Below the pieces are notes generated by a model. It was not told the origin of the DNA. It saw nothing but the letters and a program-made list of their open reading frames with translations, and did not search any database. Positions 1 through 10,929 of a stretch of DNA of 64,000 nucleotides are shown piece by piece (positions within the stretch are counted from its first letter, which is position 1; each line of letters opens with the position of its first letter). The stretch comes from Antedon mediterranea (lineage: Eukaryota; Echinodermata; Crinoidea; Comatulida; Antedonidae): contig NC_092677.1 of NCBI RefSeq assembly GCF_964355755.1, positions 26,134,101 to 26,198,100 of the forward strand. Direction: 5' to 3'. The position numbers and the translations under genes were made by a program.

Positions 1-830
1 TAGAATCGTAATGAAGGCAGTTGCTACTCAATTTTACAATCACCTGTCGAGTTTTCGATCATTGTGCTATTTCTATGTTTGATTATAGAATGACTGATCT
101 GGGAAATCTGCTGACTTAAGTCCAAGTGCTTATCGACAAACTCTACCAAATCAGCTGGCCTATATTAATTGAACAATAGTACATAACAATGCTTGAGGAG
201 ACAATCGACAAAATGGTTGAGTCGGTCGGTCGGTCTGTCCATGGAGGAAATATTATTTCCTTTATGGTTTTCCAGTCAATATTCAGTGTACAGTATTGAT
301 ATATTAAAAAGTTAAAATGTAATACGTCGACGAAATAATCGAGGATGAAGCATTTTTGTTCAGAATTCAACCAGTTCAGTTTTGAAACATGAAAAACTAC
401 CGTAACTAACAGTAGGTTCGTCCGATTTGTATAGAGTTTATATCTGAAGACAATTAACAGCACCACCGTTTCTTGTCTCACTACTATAAACACTATAACA
501 TTGCCTCTACAAATACGTTATATCAACGCTATTCGGCAAGCCAACCTGGTTTGGAATTTGGTATTGAAATTTGTTTTTAATTTAACCAAGGCTGACTTGT
601 GTGCACTGCCTACCAATATATTGTAGTACTGTAATCTTTTCTGTAATATTATGCGAATATCTCAGCTCATTATCTGCCTTATTGTTCACTATTGTACTTA
701 AATCTGAAGGATTAAAACCAGAAATGAAAACATGATTCAATATCCTGTGCACAATCCTGCATTAGATGTGATCTATTTATTAACATTGTGTTATGTTTTA
801 TTAATTGAGGTTGTGATACAATATGGCTGA
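1..830. other. AT-rich intergenic or intronic DNA
   Basis: No open frame with protein-like composition or recognisable RNA is visible. It lies downstream of the first exon of the minus-strand gene at 2215-2875, so it may be part of that gene's first intron. The only sizeable open frame here (143-493, minus) has no recognisable motif. Confidence 0.5.
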
Positions 831-849
831 TCATTTTTGTCATATGTAG

Positions 850-1510
850 TTATCGTTTGTGCGTACGTATACGAACGGAGTAGGCCTATATCGCTTTTTA
901 CGCCAATGTAGTGTATCATTCGTTCGTACGTATCGTTTTTATGACACGTACCGTACTGGAGTGCGTACGTATGGAGTATCGTTTTTACGGCAATAGAGTG
1001 TATCGTTCGTGCGTACGTAGCGTTTTTAAGATAAGTACCGCGTACAGGAGTACGAAATAGAGTATCGTTTTTACGCCATGGAGTGTATTGTTCGTGCGAT
1101 ACGTATCGTTTTTATGACACGTACCGTACTGGAGTGCGCGCGTAAGAATTGAGTATCGTTTTTTACGCCAATGTAGTGTATCATTCGTTCGTACGTATCG
1201 TTTTTATGACACGTACCGTACTGGAGTGCGTACGTATGGAGTATCGTTTTTACGGCAATGGAGTGTATTGTTCGTGCGTACGTAGCGTTTTTAAGACAAG
1301 TACCGCGTACAGGAGTAAGTACAAATAGAGTATCGTTTTTACGCCATGGAGTGTATTGTTCGTGCGTACGTATCGTTTTTATGACACGTACCGTACTGGA
1401 GTGCGCGCGTCACAATTGAGTATCGTTTTTTACGCCAATGTAGTGTATTGTTTGTGCGTTCGTATCGTTTTTATGACACGTACCATACTGGAGGGCGTAC
1501 GAATGAAGTA
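850..1510. repeat. CpG-rich tandem repeat with nested subunits
   Basis: The stretch is built from variants of a unit containing ACGTATCGTTTTTATGACAC, then GTACCGTACTGGAGTGCG, then GAGTATCGTTTTTACGCCA. Pairs of these subunits recur as a larger unit of roughly 250 bp, for example 900-1140 against 1170-1410. It is strikingly rich in ACGTACG compared with the AT-rich surroundings. Degenerate copies continue to about 2060 (TATCGTTTTTA motifs). Open frames in the array are by-products of the repeat. Confidence 0.85.
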
Positions 1511-1544
1511 TCGTTTTTACGCCAAAGGTAGTGTATCGCGTGCA

Positions 1545-1640
1545 AATGATATTGCTGTCCGGTTTTCCGGATATCGACGTACGGATCGGATGGGTGTGCG
1601 TACAAAATCGGATATAAATACCAGGTAATTGTTTGCAGCA
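1545..1640. repeat. Dispersed repeat, copy 1
   Basis: A block with CCGGATATCGACGTACGGAT followed by GTGTGCGTACAAAA and an ATACCAGGTA end is repeated almost unchanged at 3520-3595, about 2 kb away in the same orientation. It adjoins the tandem array on its left and may be the terminal part of the same repeat family. Confidence 0.7.
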
Positions 1641-1741
1641 AACGTTTGTCATTACGATAAATGTGTGTTTTAGACGCGTGATTTTAAGTTAGGCTACAGG
1701 CTACCGTATTGGAGTACGTACGATCAACGGTATATCGTTTT

Positions 1742-1925
1742 TAAAGCTTGGTTCCCACTGGAACGTAACGCAAGGACGTAAACGCAACGCAAGCGTTTTA
1801 ACCAATGACAAGCGAAGTTATAGACAGTTAGCAATCACAGGCGAATAAGCCATCGCTTGTGATTGGTCAATTCACTTGCGTTGCGTTACGTCCTTGCGTT
1901 GCGTCGCTAGTGTGAACCACGCTTT
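1742..1925. mobile_element. Short inverted-repeat element (MITE)
   Basis: The ends are imperfect inverted repeats: TAAAGCTTGGTTCCCACTGG on the left matches the reverse complement of the right end (CTAGTGTGAACCACGCTTTA). The inner parts also pair through ACGTAACGCAAGGACG-like stretches, so most of the 184 bp can fold. No coding capacity. The family is not identified. Confidence 0.7.
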
Positions 1926-2214
1926 ACACCACTTGTGCGTAACGTATCATTCTTATGACGCATGTATACCATACTGGAGAGTGCGTACGAACGGAGTTTA
2001 CCGTTTGTGACGAAACTTGGAGTGTGTTTATGTATGTACTGTATATCGTTTTTAGGACCTGAGATCCTTTTTCAAGAAAGTATTTTTGTTTAAACAGTAG
2101 GCTTAATATGCTTACATTTTAAAAGGCCTTCTTTACGTTCATTTTACAACCTAATCTAAAACCATCTAATTCGGTATATCAGGGAAGAATAAAATCATGG
2201 TATATAGTTCTTAC

Positions 2215-2875
2215 CTTTGGTAGGTTTTCTCGTTTTTAACAATTCCTCGGCTTTTTGTCCAGCTTCCCAGAAAAATTCCGATTGGTTTGTTAAATAATCG
2301 TAAGAAACGGATAAATCTTTGACCAATATCATGCCATTGGACTGACGATACGCAAACGGACAAAAAGCAGTATAATTCCCAAATTGTTTTCTTCCGTGGC
2401 AATTTCCGAATGCAAACACATCGGGGTTATTTTCCACAACCGAAACCACAGCCGAATAAAAAAACAATTCGTTGTTTTCTAATTGGCTATAAATACTAGC
2501 GTTTTTCCAAATTCGTGTCAGAAGGTTAGCCCTATGCACGGCAAACATTGCTTGACGGCGAAACATTCTTGGGCCGTAAGTGACAGCTCCTCTGTCTAGG
2601 GTAACGTCGGTACCTCTTTCGCAGTTTGCGACATTTCGTTCAATATCTTCCATACGTTGAAGAAACTTTGACACAACATCTGTATGTGCGTTTAGACGTC
2701 TTCTATCATCTTCCTCCGTTACATTACTACTGCTATTGGCAAACACAGATGATTCGGTACTGTTATCGTACTCCAACTGTGTTACAGTTGAGTTACCGCT
2801 TGATGATGAGTTTAAACTTAAAACCGTTGTAAAAGTTACAGATAAGACGAAAAACTCGCATAGCGAAGCTTGCAT
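2215..2875 (-). CDS. Secreted/membrane protein first exon, GPR158-like ectodomain
   Basis: A single coding exon begins with a hydrophobic signal peptide (residues 1-20) and continues as about 220 residues of ectodomain. It ends at a clear donor (CCAAAG/GTAAGAAC, exon edge 2215), so the visible protein is only the amino-terminal part and the rest lies beyond the left window edge. An Asn/Ser-rich segment (residues 21-55) holds several N-glycosylation sequons. A conserved-looking domain follows: an alpha-helical AVHRANLLTRIW stretch, NNELFFYSAVVSVVE, paired cysteines, and KDLSVSYDYL. The helix, then FFYS..V..VE..P, then FCPFAYR order resembles the extracellular Cache region of GPR158/GPR179-type orphan class C receptors. 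That assignment is by eye and moderate. No transmembrane segment is in the window to confirm it. Confidence 0.55.
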
Positions 2876-4775
2876 CTTGGTAATGTTTTGATTTTTCTCG
2901 AACTATATAATCCAAAAAGGTGCTGGTAGTCGAAGTAGTGTGTTGTTAGTGTTGCGATGTGGAGTTGCATTATGTCACACAGAAACGTATATAGCATTCA
3001 CGGCCATCGATAGCTTGCTACTGTTGGCCTGCTATTCGCGACTAAAAGGACGTGCTCGCTCTCTGTGATGATGACGAAACAAAAACCGCCGTCCTATCGC
3101 AATTCATCTGATGTTGATTTAGTATTATACTATATTAGTGCAACACGCTTCTTTTCCACAACACGTTAAAATGACTTTTTAATGATGATCTTTTCTTGTA
3201 ATAAGCCACAATTAACAAGTTAATTTTATCTTAGATATTGTATAAGTTGGCGATCGACAGTGTGTGTATAGTAATCATCGCTCCACCTCTTTTGACAAGA
3301 TAAGAAGATGGTCTTCACAACCTATTGTGACGACAACGTAGCGAAGACAACACGCACAGTTCGATCAATCAATATATGATATATCGTTGTTCCAATTTAT
3401 ATTCATAATTATGTTAATTGCTGTCTATTAATCAATAATACAGACAAAAATTACCGTACCTTTTGATTAAAACAGTCTACTATGATAACTCCTTGATTTA
3501 AACGAGTTGCGCGCACGATATCGGCGTCCGGATTACCGGATATCGACGTACGGATCGGTGTGCGTACAAAAACGGATACAATTACCAGGTAGTTGTAAAT
3601 TAACAACCCCCTGCAAATACAAAGTTCGTCAAACTGCTATTACGAGAAATATTGTGTTTAACACGCGTGATTTTAAGGTAGGCTACACGCGAGGTAAAAT
3701 TAACGAACTGTGTATAAATATACAAGCTTCTACTACTAATGCAGAGTTAATTCAGAGTAATGATTGGTTACGATACAAATTAATTGATTTTTCACTCTGA
3801 TGAAGGTTTTTCGATCCAGAAATGAATTTGGCTTACAGTCATATCACCTGCATTTAAATATCAATATCGTAGATAGGCCGCGTGTCCCTATAATAATAAA
3901 TGATGGCGCTATTTACTAAAATCGCATCATGATACCGGTTCCATGCAATATAATTAATAATCTTAGTGGAATTTCGTTCGCGTTTGGAGATATTTTTAAT
4001 AATAGTTAGTTTGTAATGTCTAATAATTCTTACTAAATGCTTTTACTAAGCAGTTTCCGAGGAATGTAAGGAATGCGGATTAGATGGGAACTATTATTAT
4101 TAATCATCTATTTTTAGAACAAAATGGGTATTTCCCCTCATTACGTACGTACCTACCCATCCATGACCGACCGGAGGTGAAACACGATACGATCGAGAGA
4201 CAGACGAGTTGTGATGTTTTAATGTAAGCCGGGAAGAGCGAATTGTTTCCTGGTTTTTGTTTTCTTAAATGGTAAGGCAGGATATGTATTGTTAATTCAT
4301 TTGAGTATAAAGTAGATTGAGGCTCAGGAAACTGTGAACATAATCGTGTCGCTCAAAAGGCACAAAAGCGTCCTTTTATTTGTCTAGGCCTCTCATACAC
4401 CACTAGTCACTAGCTAGGCCTAGTAGTAGTAAGTAGTGGTGACTAATCTAGGCTATAGGCTAGTTAGATCATCTCGGATATCCAACAGCACACACGAGGC
4501 AGACTCGTCTCAATAATACCAAGCAAGCTTAAGCGGAAACACTACGCAGAGCCTATTATTATTCGAGATATGGATAAGTGTAATATTCCTGCTTTCTTGA
4601 CCAATATTTAAATGAAACAGACTAGTGTTCGTACTCATTTGCAAATCTCAAAACAACATTTCACAAAAGTAAACAGACTTATTTTTATCAAATATTTTAT
4701 CAATTTTAATAATATATGTTGTAACTTGTATGCTTTATTTTTTATTATCAGTAAGACAAAAAAATACATTTCAAA
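2876..4775. other. Intergenic region between divergent genes
   Basis: This holds the presumed promoters of the minus-strand gene at 2215-2875 and the plus-strand kinase gene starting at 4776. It includes the second copy of the dispersed repeat (3520-3595) and a run of TAGGCCTAG-type motifs at 4385-4460. A polypyrimidine tract followed by TTATTATCAG at 4741-4750 could be the acceptor of a 5' UTR intron of the kinase gene. No other gene is seen. Confidence 0.5.
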
Positions 4776-7700
4776 ATGGCAGAGGTCGACACAGTGGATG
4801 GTCTGACCTCCGGAATGGAATCAATTAATATAATTGGTGGAACTGGTGCTGTCTTGGCAATTGAACGTCTCGACTCCTTTACATTTGGCCAAGATATTGG
4901 AAGTGGATCATTTGGGAAAGTGATGAAAGCCCGTCATCCTACCTACAATGATGTTGCTATTAAAATGTTATTCCCAAACTGTGGGTATGTGTTTAAATAA
5001 CAATAATATTTATATCTCCAGCTAATGAGAAATGGTAGGAAATCGTAAAATAAAATTGTGTGTTGTTTGAACAATTGTCACGACGTGTGCCAAGATTTTC
5101 TTGCTCAATTTGGAAAAAAATTTAACAATAAACATAATGTTTTAAATTCTAACTTAAATTCTAATGTTATTTACGTTACTATTTTATACATTTTTTGTTG
5201 TTGATTGTACACAATTTCTGAATAGGCACACATGATTTCTTCAGGGTTTTTTTTCTTTACAGAGAGGAAGCAATAAGAGAAGCCACAAAAATGAGAAAAC
5301 TATGTGTTTATCCATCGATAGTAAATGTGATATGTTTAGCCATCGATGGACAGAAATTGGGAATTGTCATGGAGTGGATGAGACTTGGAAGTTTAAGATC
5401 TTTTCAACAACGAGTAAAACACATTCCATGGGCTCTTAGAATGAGAATGTTGAAAGATATCTCAGAGGGAATGTTCTTTCTTCATCATCATCAAAACCCT
5501 TCAATTGTTCACGGAGATTTAAAAGCTGAAAACATCTTTGTCAATGAGAATTTAGTTGTAAAGGTATGTTGCCTAGTAGTAGCCCCTTCACATCTCATAG
5601 CGAGACTCCAGAATTCATACACAGAACAAGGCTGCTGTTGTGTGTGTGTAAATGGGGTGTAAACTCCGGAATTTTTCTAGGCAATGATAGGAGTAGTAGT
5701 ATATGCTGCTTTTTTTCTGCTTTTGTCTACACTATCAAACTTTATGTGATGTGCACATATATGGACATCATGATGTCATATCACTATACATGTATTTTGC
5801 CATATCACTATCATATTTTGGCACATCACACTTTTTTTGCCAAACTAGTTAGTGTAGACAGAGCTTTAAATCTGTTCAGACTAGTGGAGCATTTAATTGT
5901 TGCTGGTAAGCTATTCCATACATATAACCGATAGTTTACTACACCATCAAGTCAATATTCAATTGAAAATAATTATATTTATCAGATTGGTGATTTAGGT
6001 CTTTCACGAACTATGAAATCGATGATGGATAGACCAAAAGGTGGTACCCCAACTCACATGCCTCCTGAATACTTTACTATAAAATCTTCTCCAAATACCA
6101 AGTGGGACGTTTATAGTTTTGCCATTTTGCAATATGAAATTGGAAGTGGAGAAGAAGTTTATAAAGGTAGGTACATTCAACCCCCGAACTCACTTAAAAG
6201 ACCTAATATCTGCGACCTAATACCTGCGACCTCATATCTGAAACCTCGTACCTGCAACCTTGTACCTGCAACTTCATATCTACAACCTTATATCTGTGAC
6301 CTCATATCTGTGACCTCATATCTGCGACCTCATATATGCGACATCATATCTGCGACTGCATATCTGCATCCTCATCTGCGACCTCATATCTGCGACCTCA
6401 TATCTGCGACCTCATATCTGCAACCTCATATATGCAACCTCAAATCTGCGACCTCATATCTGCGACTTCATATCTGCGACCTCATATCTGCATCCTCATC
6501 TGCGACCTCATATCTACAACCTCATATCTGCGACCTCATATCTGCGACCTCAAATCTGCGACCTCAAATCTGCAACCTCATATCTGCGACCTCATATCTG
6601 CGATACACATCTGTAATCATTGTATAACTGACTGCTACACCCTGTAACTTTTGTTTTTTTAGAGCTTGATGGTGACGCGTTCCGACTAGAATTACTTGTA
6701 AAGACGAGAAAAAAGCGTCTTCCAATTGAAGATCTGCCCGATGATACTCCATCTGTTGTCAAGGAGTTGATAGAAAAGTGCTGGGAACATGAGCCTGATG
6801 AAAGACCAGACTTTGAACGTAAGAAATTTGTTGGTACCTCTGTCTAGTATTATAATCACATCATAATCAAAACAATGGCATTTACAAGTATAGAACACTC
6901 TGAGCAATACTAGATGTCTCTGTGGCCAGTTTCGACGTATTAAATTGTTATTACTCTGAGAAATATTATGCCCAATATGAAACCTTCAATCTGTGAACGA
7001 TCCCTTGATATTATATATTTTATACCTTATTAGTAGTTTTTAGTTAAAATCTGTAATCTTTTTTAGATATAAAAACTAGAGTTCAAAAGGAATACAATGA
7101 GAATTTTCATACGTCCATACACGAAGCATTAAAAGTTTGTCAACAGCAGTTATCACAGGTAGGAAAACAAATCTTTAAACTTAAGTTGTCTTTTGATAAA
7201 AAATAATCCATTTAATATTAAAGGTTTATTCCTTGTTATTAGATATGATCCCTAAAGATAGTATTAGTGGTAAAGTAAAGGCAGCGTCGCACAATAAATC
7301 GTCTCGTCGGGAGAAAAGCATGTTCTCCTTACGACCTAAAAACTACGGCCAATCATATCTCAAGACGACTCCCTCTTGTCGGGATTCAACTCAGACAGCA
7401 TTGGCGAGTCCAGACGTTTCATCGGGCTTCGTCGTACGATGCTGTCTGAGTTGGCCGTTAATTGTACAATAAATATAGCAAGGAATTTGATCACTTTTAA
7501 CATTTTAATTCCTTTGTTTTAGGAAGAAAAAAACACTACAGAACTTGACCAATCGAAAAATCTAACGACCGCTAATCCGATGTTTGGAATTGATAATGAC
7601 AAACAAGCAAACAGTTCTAGAGAAAATGCAAATATCAATCAGAATAATTATAAAACACCAGAATTTGGAACTAAACGAATACTAGGTGAATCATATGGTG

Positions 7701-9459
7701 AAGAAACAGTGTTAAAGACTAACCGGTCTTTACTTACAACTGTCCCAGGATCTCAAAGAGTAAATATGAATGAATATGGCTCTGAAATGCGACATTCTGA
7801 TTTTCAAGAAACAGCTGGTGCTTGTGGTTTAGAAAGTACAGTCAGTGAGTCGGTTCCTCAAATAAGTGAACGTTGTTCGTTAGAAAAGATTGCTGTATCT
7901 TGTACTGATGTATCAAGTGTTCATCGCAATATGACATCTGGAACAGCCACTACCAGCTCGGCAACACCTTTTGCAAGAAATCATCAAGATTTCATTGAAC
8001 CTCCGACAGCACAACCTCTTCAGTCCGTACCACCTAATTCCGATTTTTATGCTTCCAGCCAATTCCCAATAAATACTTTTAGTGACTTAAGTCAGTACCA
8101 AGCAAAAAATCCTCCACAGCTAATGACAAGTAGTTATGGCGATTCCAGTTCCCACCAAGCATTATACACGGACAATAGAGTCAATTTTACTGGACAGCCA
8201 ATACAAAATCCACATTATTTTGATAACAAACACCATCAAGGAGTTGGTATTCATGCACAAACTGCACAACCAAGGCCACCTCCTATAATACTCATAAGTA
8301 AGTAAAAACAATCAATTTAATATTACATCTAGTACCCTTTTCACATCTGGATAAATTTCTACAACTTGTAACCAGGTTTGATCTCCAAACTTATTACATG
8401 CATACTTGAACCCTGAGAAATCTTAAGAGAGAGCATAGTTGCACACTATTTGATTACTGTGATTGGTCTGTTTAATATACGGTCGCGCACAGTAAGAACT
8501 CGGGAACAAAAACAGGCCCATCATCGGTGTGTTTCTCTTCCAGGATTTCACAAGGAACCTCTCTGAAATCCTGGAGATTTTCTACAAAATTGTATTCACA
8601 CTGTGTAAACCTGGTTACAAGTTTTTACATTTTACAGATGTGAATAGGGTATTAGATTACGATCTTCAATCACGCTCTTCATTGGGATTTTCCAAAAATA
8701 AGCTTTTGGATGTTTTGATTGATTTATTTATTTATTAGAAATTCTACACAATAATCAATACAAATAAAGATTGACGTAGTGGCATTGTTTTGCTTTGTTA
8801 GGAAGTTTTTATAATGTAAAATTCATTTCCTTCTGTATGCCTATTAAGCCTTGTCTACACTATCAAACTTTATGTGTCAAAAAAGTTTGATGTACCCATA
8901 TATGGTAGTGTTATGCTTAAATATGGTAGTGATATGACATTATTATGTCCATATATGGGCACATCACATTTTTTTGACACATAAAGTTTGATAGTGTAGC
9001 CAAGGGTTTACTCACATAATAAGCTGGTATATTTATCATTCCATATAAATTGCTGTTTAGTGGGAAGTGGAAGATTGACTTGAAATATTGGGAAACTTTG
9101 CAATTATCAGGTTACTTGAGAGGTCTGACTTATGGTGAATTTAGTAACTAAAATTTAAACGTTTTCTTTCAACAACATTTACAGATTCTACCAGACCAAT
9201 AGACTTTGACGTTATACGATGCATCAAGAGAAACCTTGGGCCAGATAAATTCAGAGATTTTGGAAGCGCTTTAGATTTTTCAGATACAGAAATTGATGTA
9301 ATAAAGTACAACTTTGACAGGGATGGCTATCAAGAGCAAGTTCACCAACTCATCAGAAAATGGAAAGAACGATTTGGAGCCCCAACAGTTCATGATATCG
9401 CCAAGTGTTTGTTAAGTATTAGACAAATTGACATTATACACAAATTAAATCAACTTTAG
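4776..9459 (+). CDS. RIP-type kinase with death domain, long linker (paralogue A)
   Basis: Seven exons: 4776-4984, 5263-5563, 5986-6166, 6663-6818, 7067-7158, 7523-8297, 9185-9459. They join in frame to 662 residues. Residues about 30-310 are a protein kinase: glycine loop GSGSFGKV, VAIK lysine, a catalytic loop reading HGDLKAEN instead of HRD, the metal site DLG instead of DFG, and PPE in place of APE. DLG is known in vertebrate RIPK1. A Ser/Gln/Asn-rich linker of about 260 residues (exon 6) follows, then a C-terminal death domain (exon 7, about 90 residues). No RHIM-type IQIG core was found in the linker. The architecture matches RIPK1-like kinases that signal downstream of death receptors. 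Its tandem partner lies 1.5 kb downstream. Catalytic Asp and Lys are present, so activity is plausible. Orthology to a specific vertebrate RIPK is not established. Confidence 0.85.
5723..5872. mobile_element. MITE of the TCTACACTATCAAACT family
   Basis: Lies in intron 2 of kinase gene A. It starts TGTCTACACTATCAAACTTT and ends with the inverted AGTGTAGACAGAGCTTTAA. The interior has paired CATATATGGACAT and TGGCACATCACA motifs. Same family as the copies at 8848, 36857, 37433, 40128, 40838, 41074, 42861, 44898, 45362, 45455, 46532, 53370 and 55991. Confidence 0.85.
6185..6615. repeat. 14-bp minisatellite (CTGCGACCTCATAT)n
   Basis: About 28-30 copies of a 14-bp unit, CTGCGACCTCATAT with variants (CTGCAACCTCATAT, and a shortened CATCCTCATCTG), fill most of intron 3 of kinase gene A. 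They start 20 bp after the donor and end about 45 bp before the acceptor. Long open frames through it are readthrough of a 14-bp repeat. Confidence 0.95.
7225..7480 (+). other. GC-richer block inside intron 5, protein-like
   Basis: Within intron 5 of kinase gene A is a block of about 250 bp with more balanced base composition and two overlapping protein-like frames. One has MIPKDSISGKVKAAS near 7240, and a frame-shifted continuation has SDSIGESRRFIGLRRTM near 7390. A TTATTAG acceptor-like site precedes it. It may be an optional exon, a fragment of an unrelated retrocopied gene, or chance. I could not assign a family. Confidence 0.35.
8848..9008. mobile_element. MITE of the TCTACACTATCAAACT family
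   Basis: In intron 6 of kinase gene A. Left end TTGTCTACACTATCAAACTT. The right end carries the inverted AAGTTTGATAGTGTAG. The interior has two copies of an ATATGGTAGTG motif and the conserved TCCATATATGGGCACATCAC. Confidence 0.85.
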
Positions 9460-10929
9460 TGCAAACTCTGTTTCCTGAATGAAAAAATAAAAAGCAATAG
9501 CAATAACACATATTAGTTATTAATTATATATGTAATTTGATAAATGTGTGGTAATTCCTACTGTATGGTATGTGAATAGGCCTTATGCAGTATTAACAGT
9601 ATTCAATTTCACGTTTTCTGTGTTTGTGCTAAATTTGTAATCATGTTTTGATGTTAAACAGCTAATGATCTTTTTGTACCTTTACCATCATAACTCATTT
9701 GCTTTATGTAAACATTGATAATTAAAGTTGTTTACTGGATTATATTTTATATTTATTCAAATTTCATTTAAAATTTAAATACATATTGTGCTCCTTTATT
9801 AAATTTTATTAGTTTTTGTTAATACTATAACTAGCAGATCATTAATTCAAAATATCCTTCTGCAGATTTTATCTGTCTGTAAATAATGTATTAAATAATG
9901 TGTATTAATAGTAATGTATAAATATTATAACACAATCCAATTTAAATTTACCTGCTATCAAATTGTATTATCCACTTTACGGAATATATAATTAAAATGT
10001 GTTGTCCCGCAAAAACATGCAAAATGAAGATTAATTAAATCAGACTTTGTTTGAATAGGTTATTTTGTAGTTGTAATCAAGTATCAACATAATGTTTTCA
10101 CTTATAAAATGACATAATAAATTGTTAAATTCAACCAAAAACACATTGGCTGGCAGTCCATTGTTGCTTTGAATTACACTTTTTTCAGGTAAAGAATTTT
10201 TTTTAGATCCGATTTTTAGTCAAAGTGGATAACTATTTTACAATATCATATTTCTATAAAATGTACATAAATGTCCTATTTTTTTCATTGCAATATCATT
10301 ACATTTTTTAAAATGAGTTTGTAAAATAAATAACAATATGACTAATAGACCTATGTGCCGCATAATATTTTAAATAGAGGGATCTATTATTTATCATTTA
10401 ACCAAGGACAGGGAATTGTTATTCAAAATGTAGATGTAAAACAGAAACATTATTTCCTTCTCTATGACCCAGTGCGGCGACCCTGCAAACATGACCTTTC
10501 TATAGACCATTCTATTAATGTGACTAGACGTGCTTCCTGCTTCTGTTTTTGAACTGTGGAGTCAGGTGTGTATTGATAATTATTTCTTTTTATAGTTTAT
10601 GATATTTAAGAAACTAAACAGGTTATAGTACCAAACTATAGTCACTGTCTTATATTTTATATTGCAGTTTATAACTTATATATCAGTCAATGGCAGTTGC
10701 AGAAACACTACCAACCTACAGGTACTCTGAGTAGCCTATAGCCAATAGTCAATAATTGATAATTAATATATAAATAAGGCATACTTCTGCTTCAAATGTA
10801 TTTTTAAGGCTTGCTATCAGAAATTGCAACAAATTTTTATTAATGTAAAAAATGTATTACTTTTTGTGTTTTGCATTATATTGTACTCTGCATCTGCATT
10901 TTCCCCCCAGAAATTAAAAAGGTTTAAAA
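9460..10929. other. 3' flank of kinase A and spacer before kinase B
   Basis: An AATAAA polyadenylation signal lies at 9486-9491, 27 bp after the stop codon of kinase A. The rest is AT-rich. From about 9990 to 10240 there is a degenerate copy of the repeat better preserved at 43956-44201 (shared TAAATCAGACTTTG, AATAGGTTATTTTGTAGTT and GTCAAAGTGGATAACTATT). No other gene is seen. Confidence 0.6.

Noticed and set aside
143-493. 116-residue minus-strand frame as an exon
   Set aside because: No recognised motif, no good splice sites at its edges, and AT-rich composition typical of chance.
6013-6647. 204- and 103-residue open frames
   Set aside because: They are exon 3 of kinase A reading into the 14-bp minisatellite of intron 3.
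7580-8305. RHIM amyloid motif in the kinase A linker
   Set aside because: I looked for an I/V-Q-I/V-G core. The nearest strings (GQPIQNPHYF, GVGIHAQ) do not fit.
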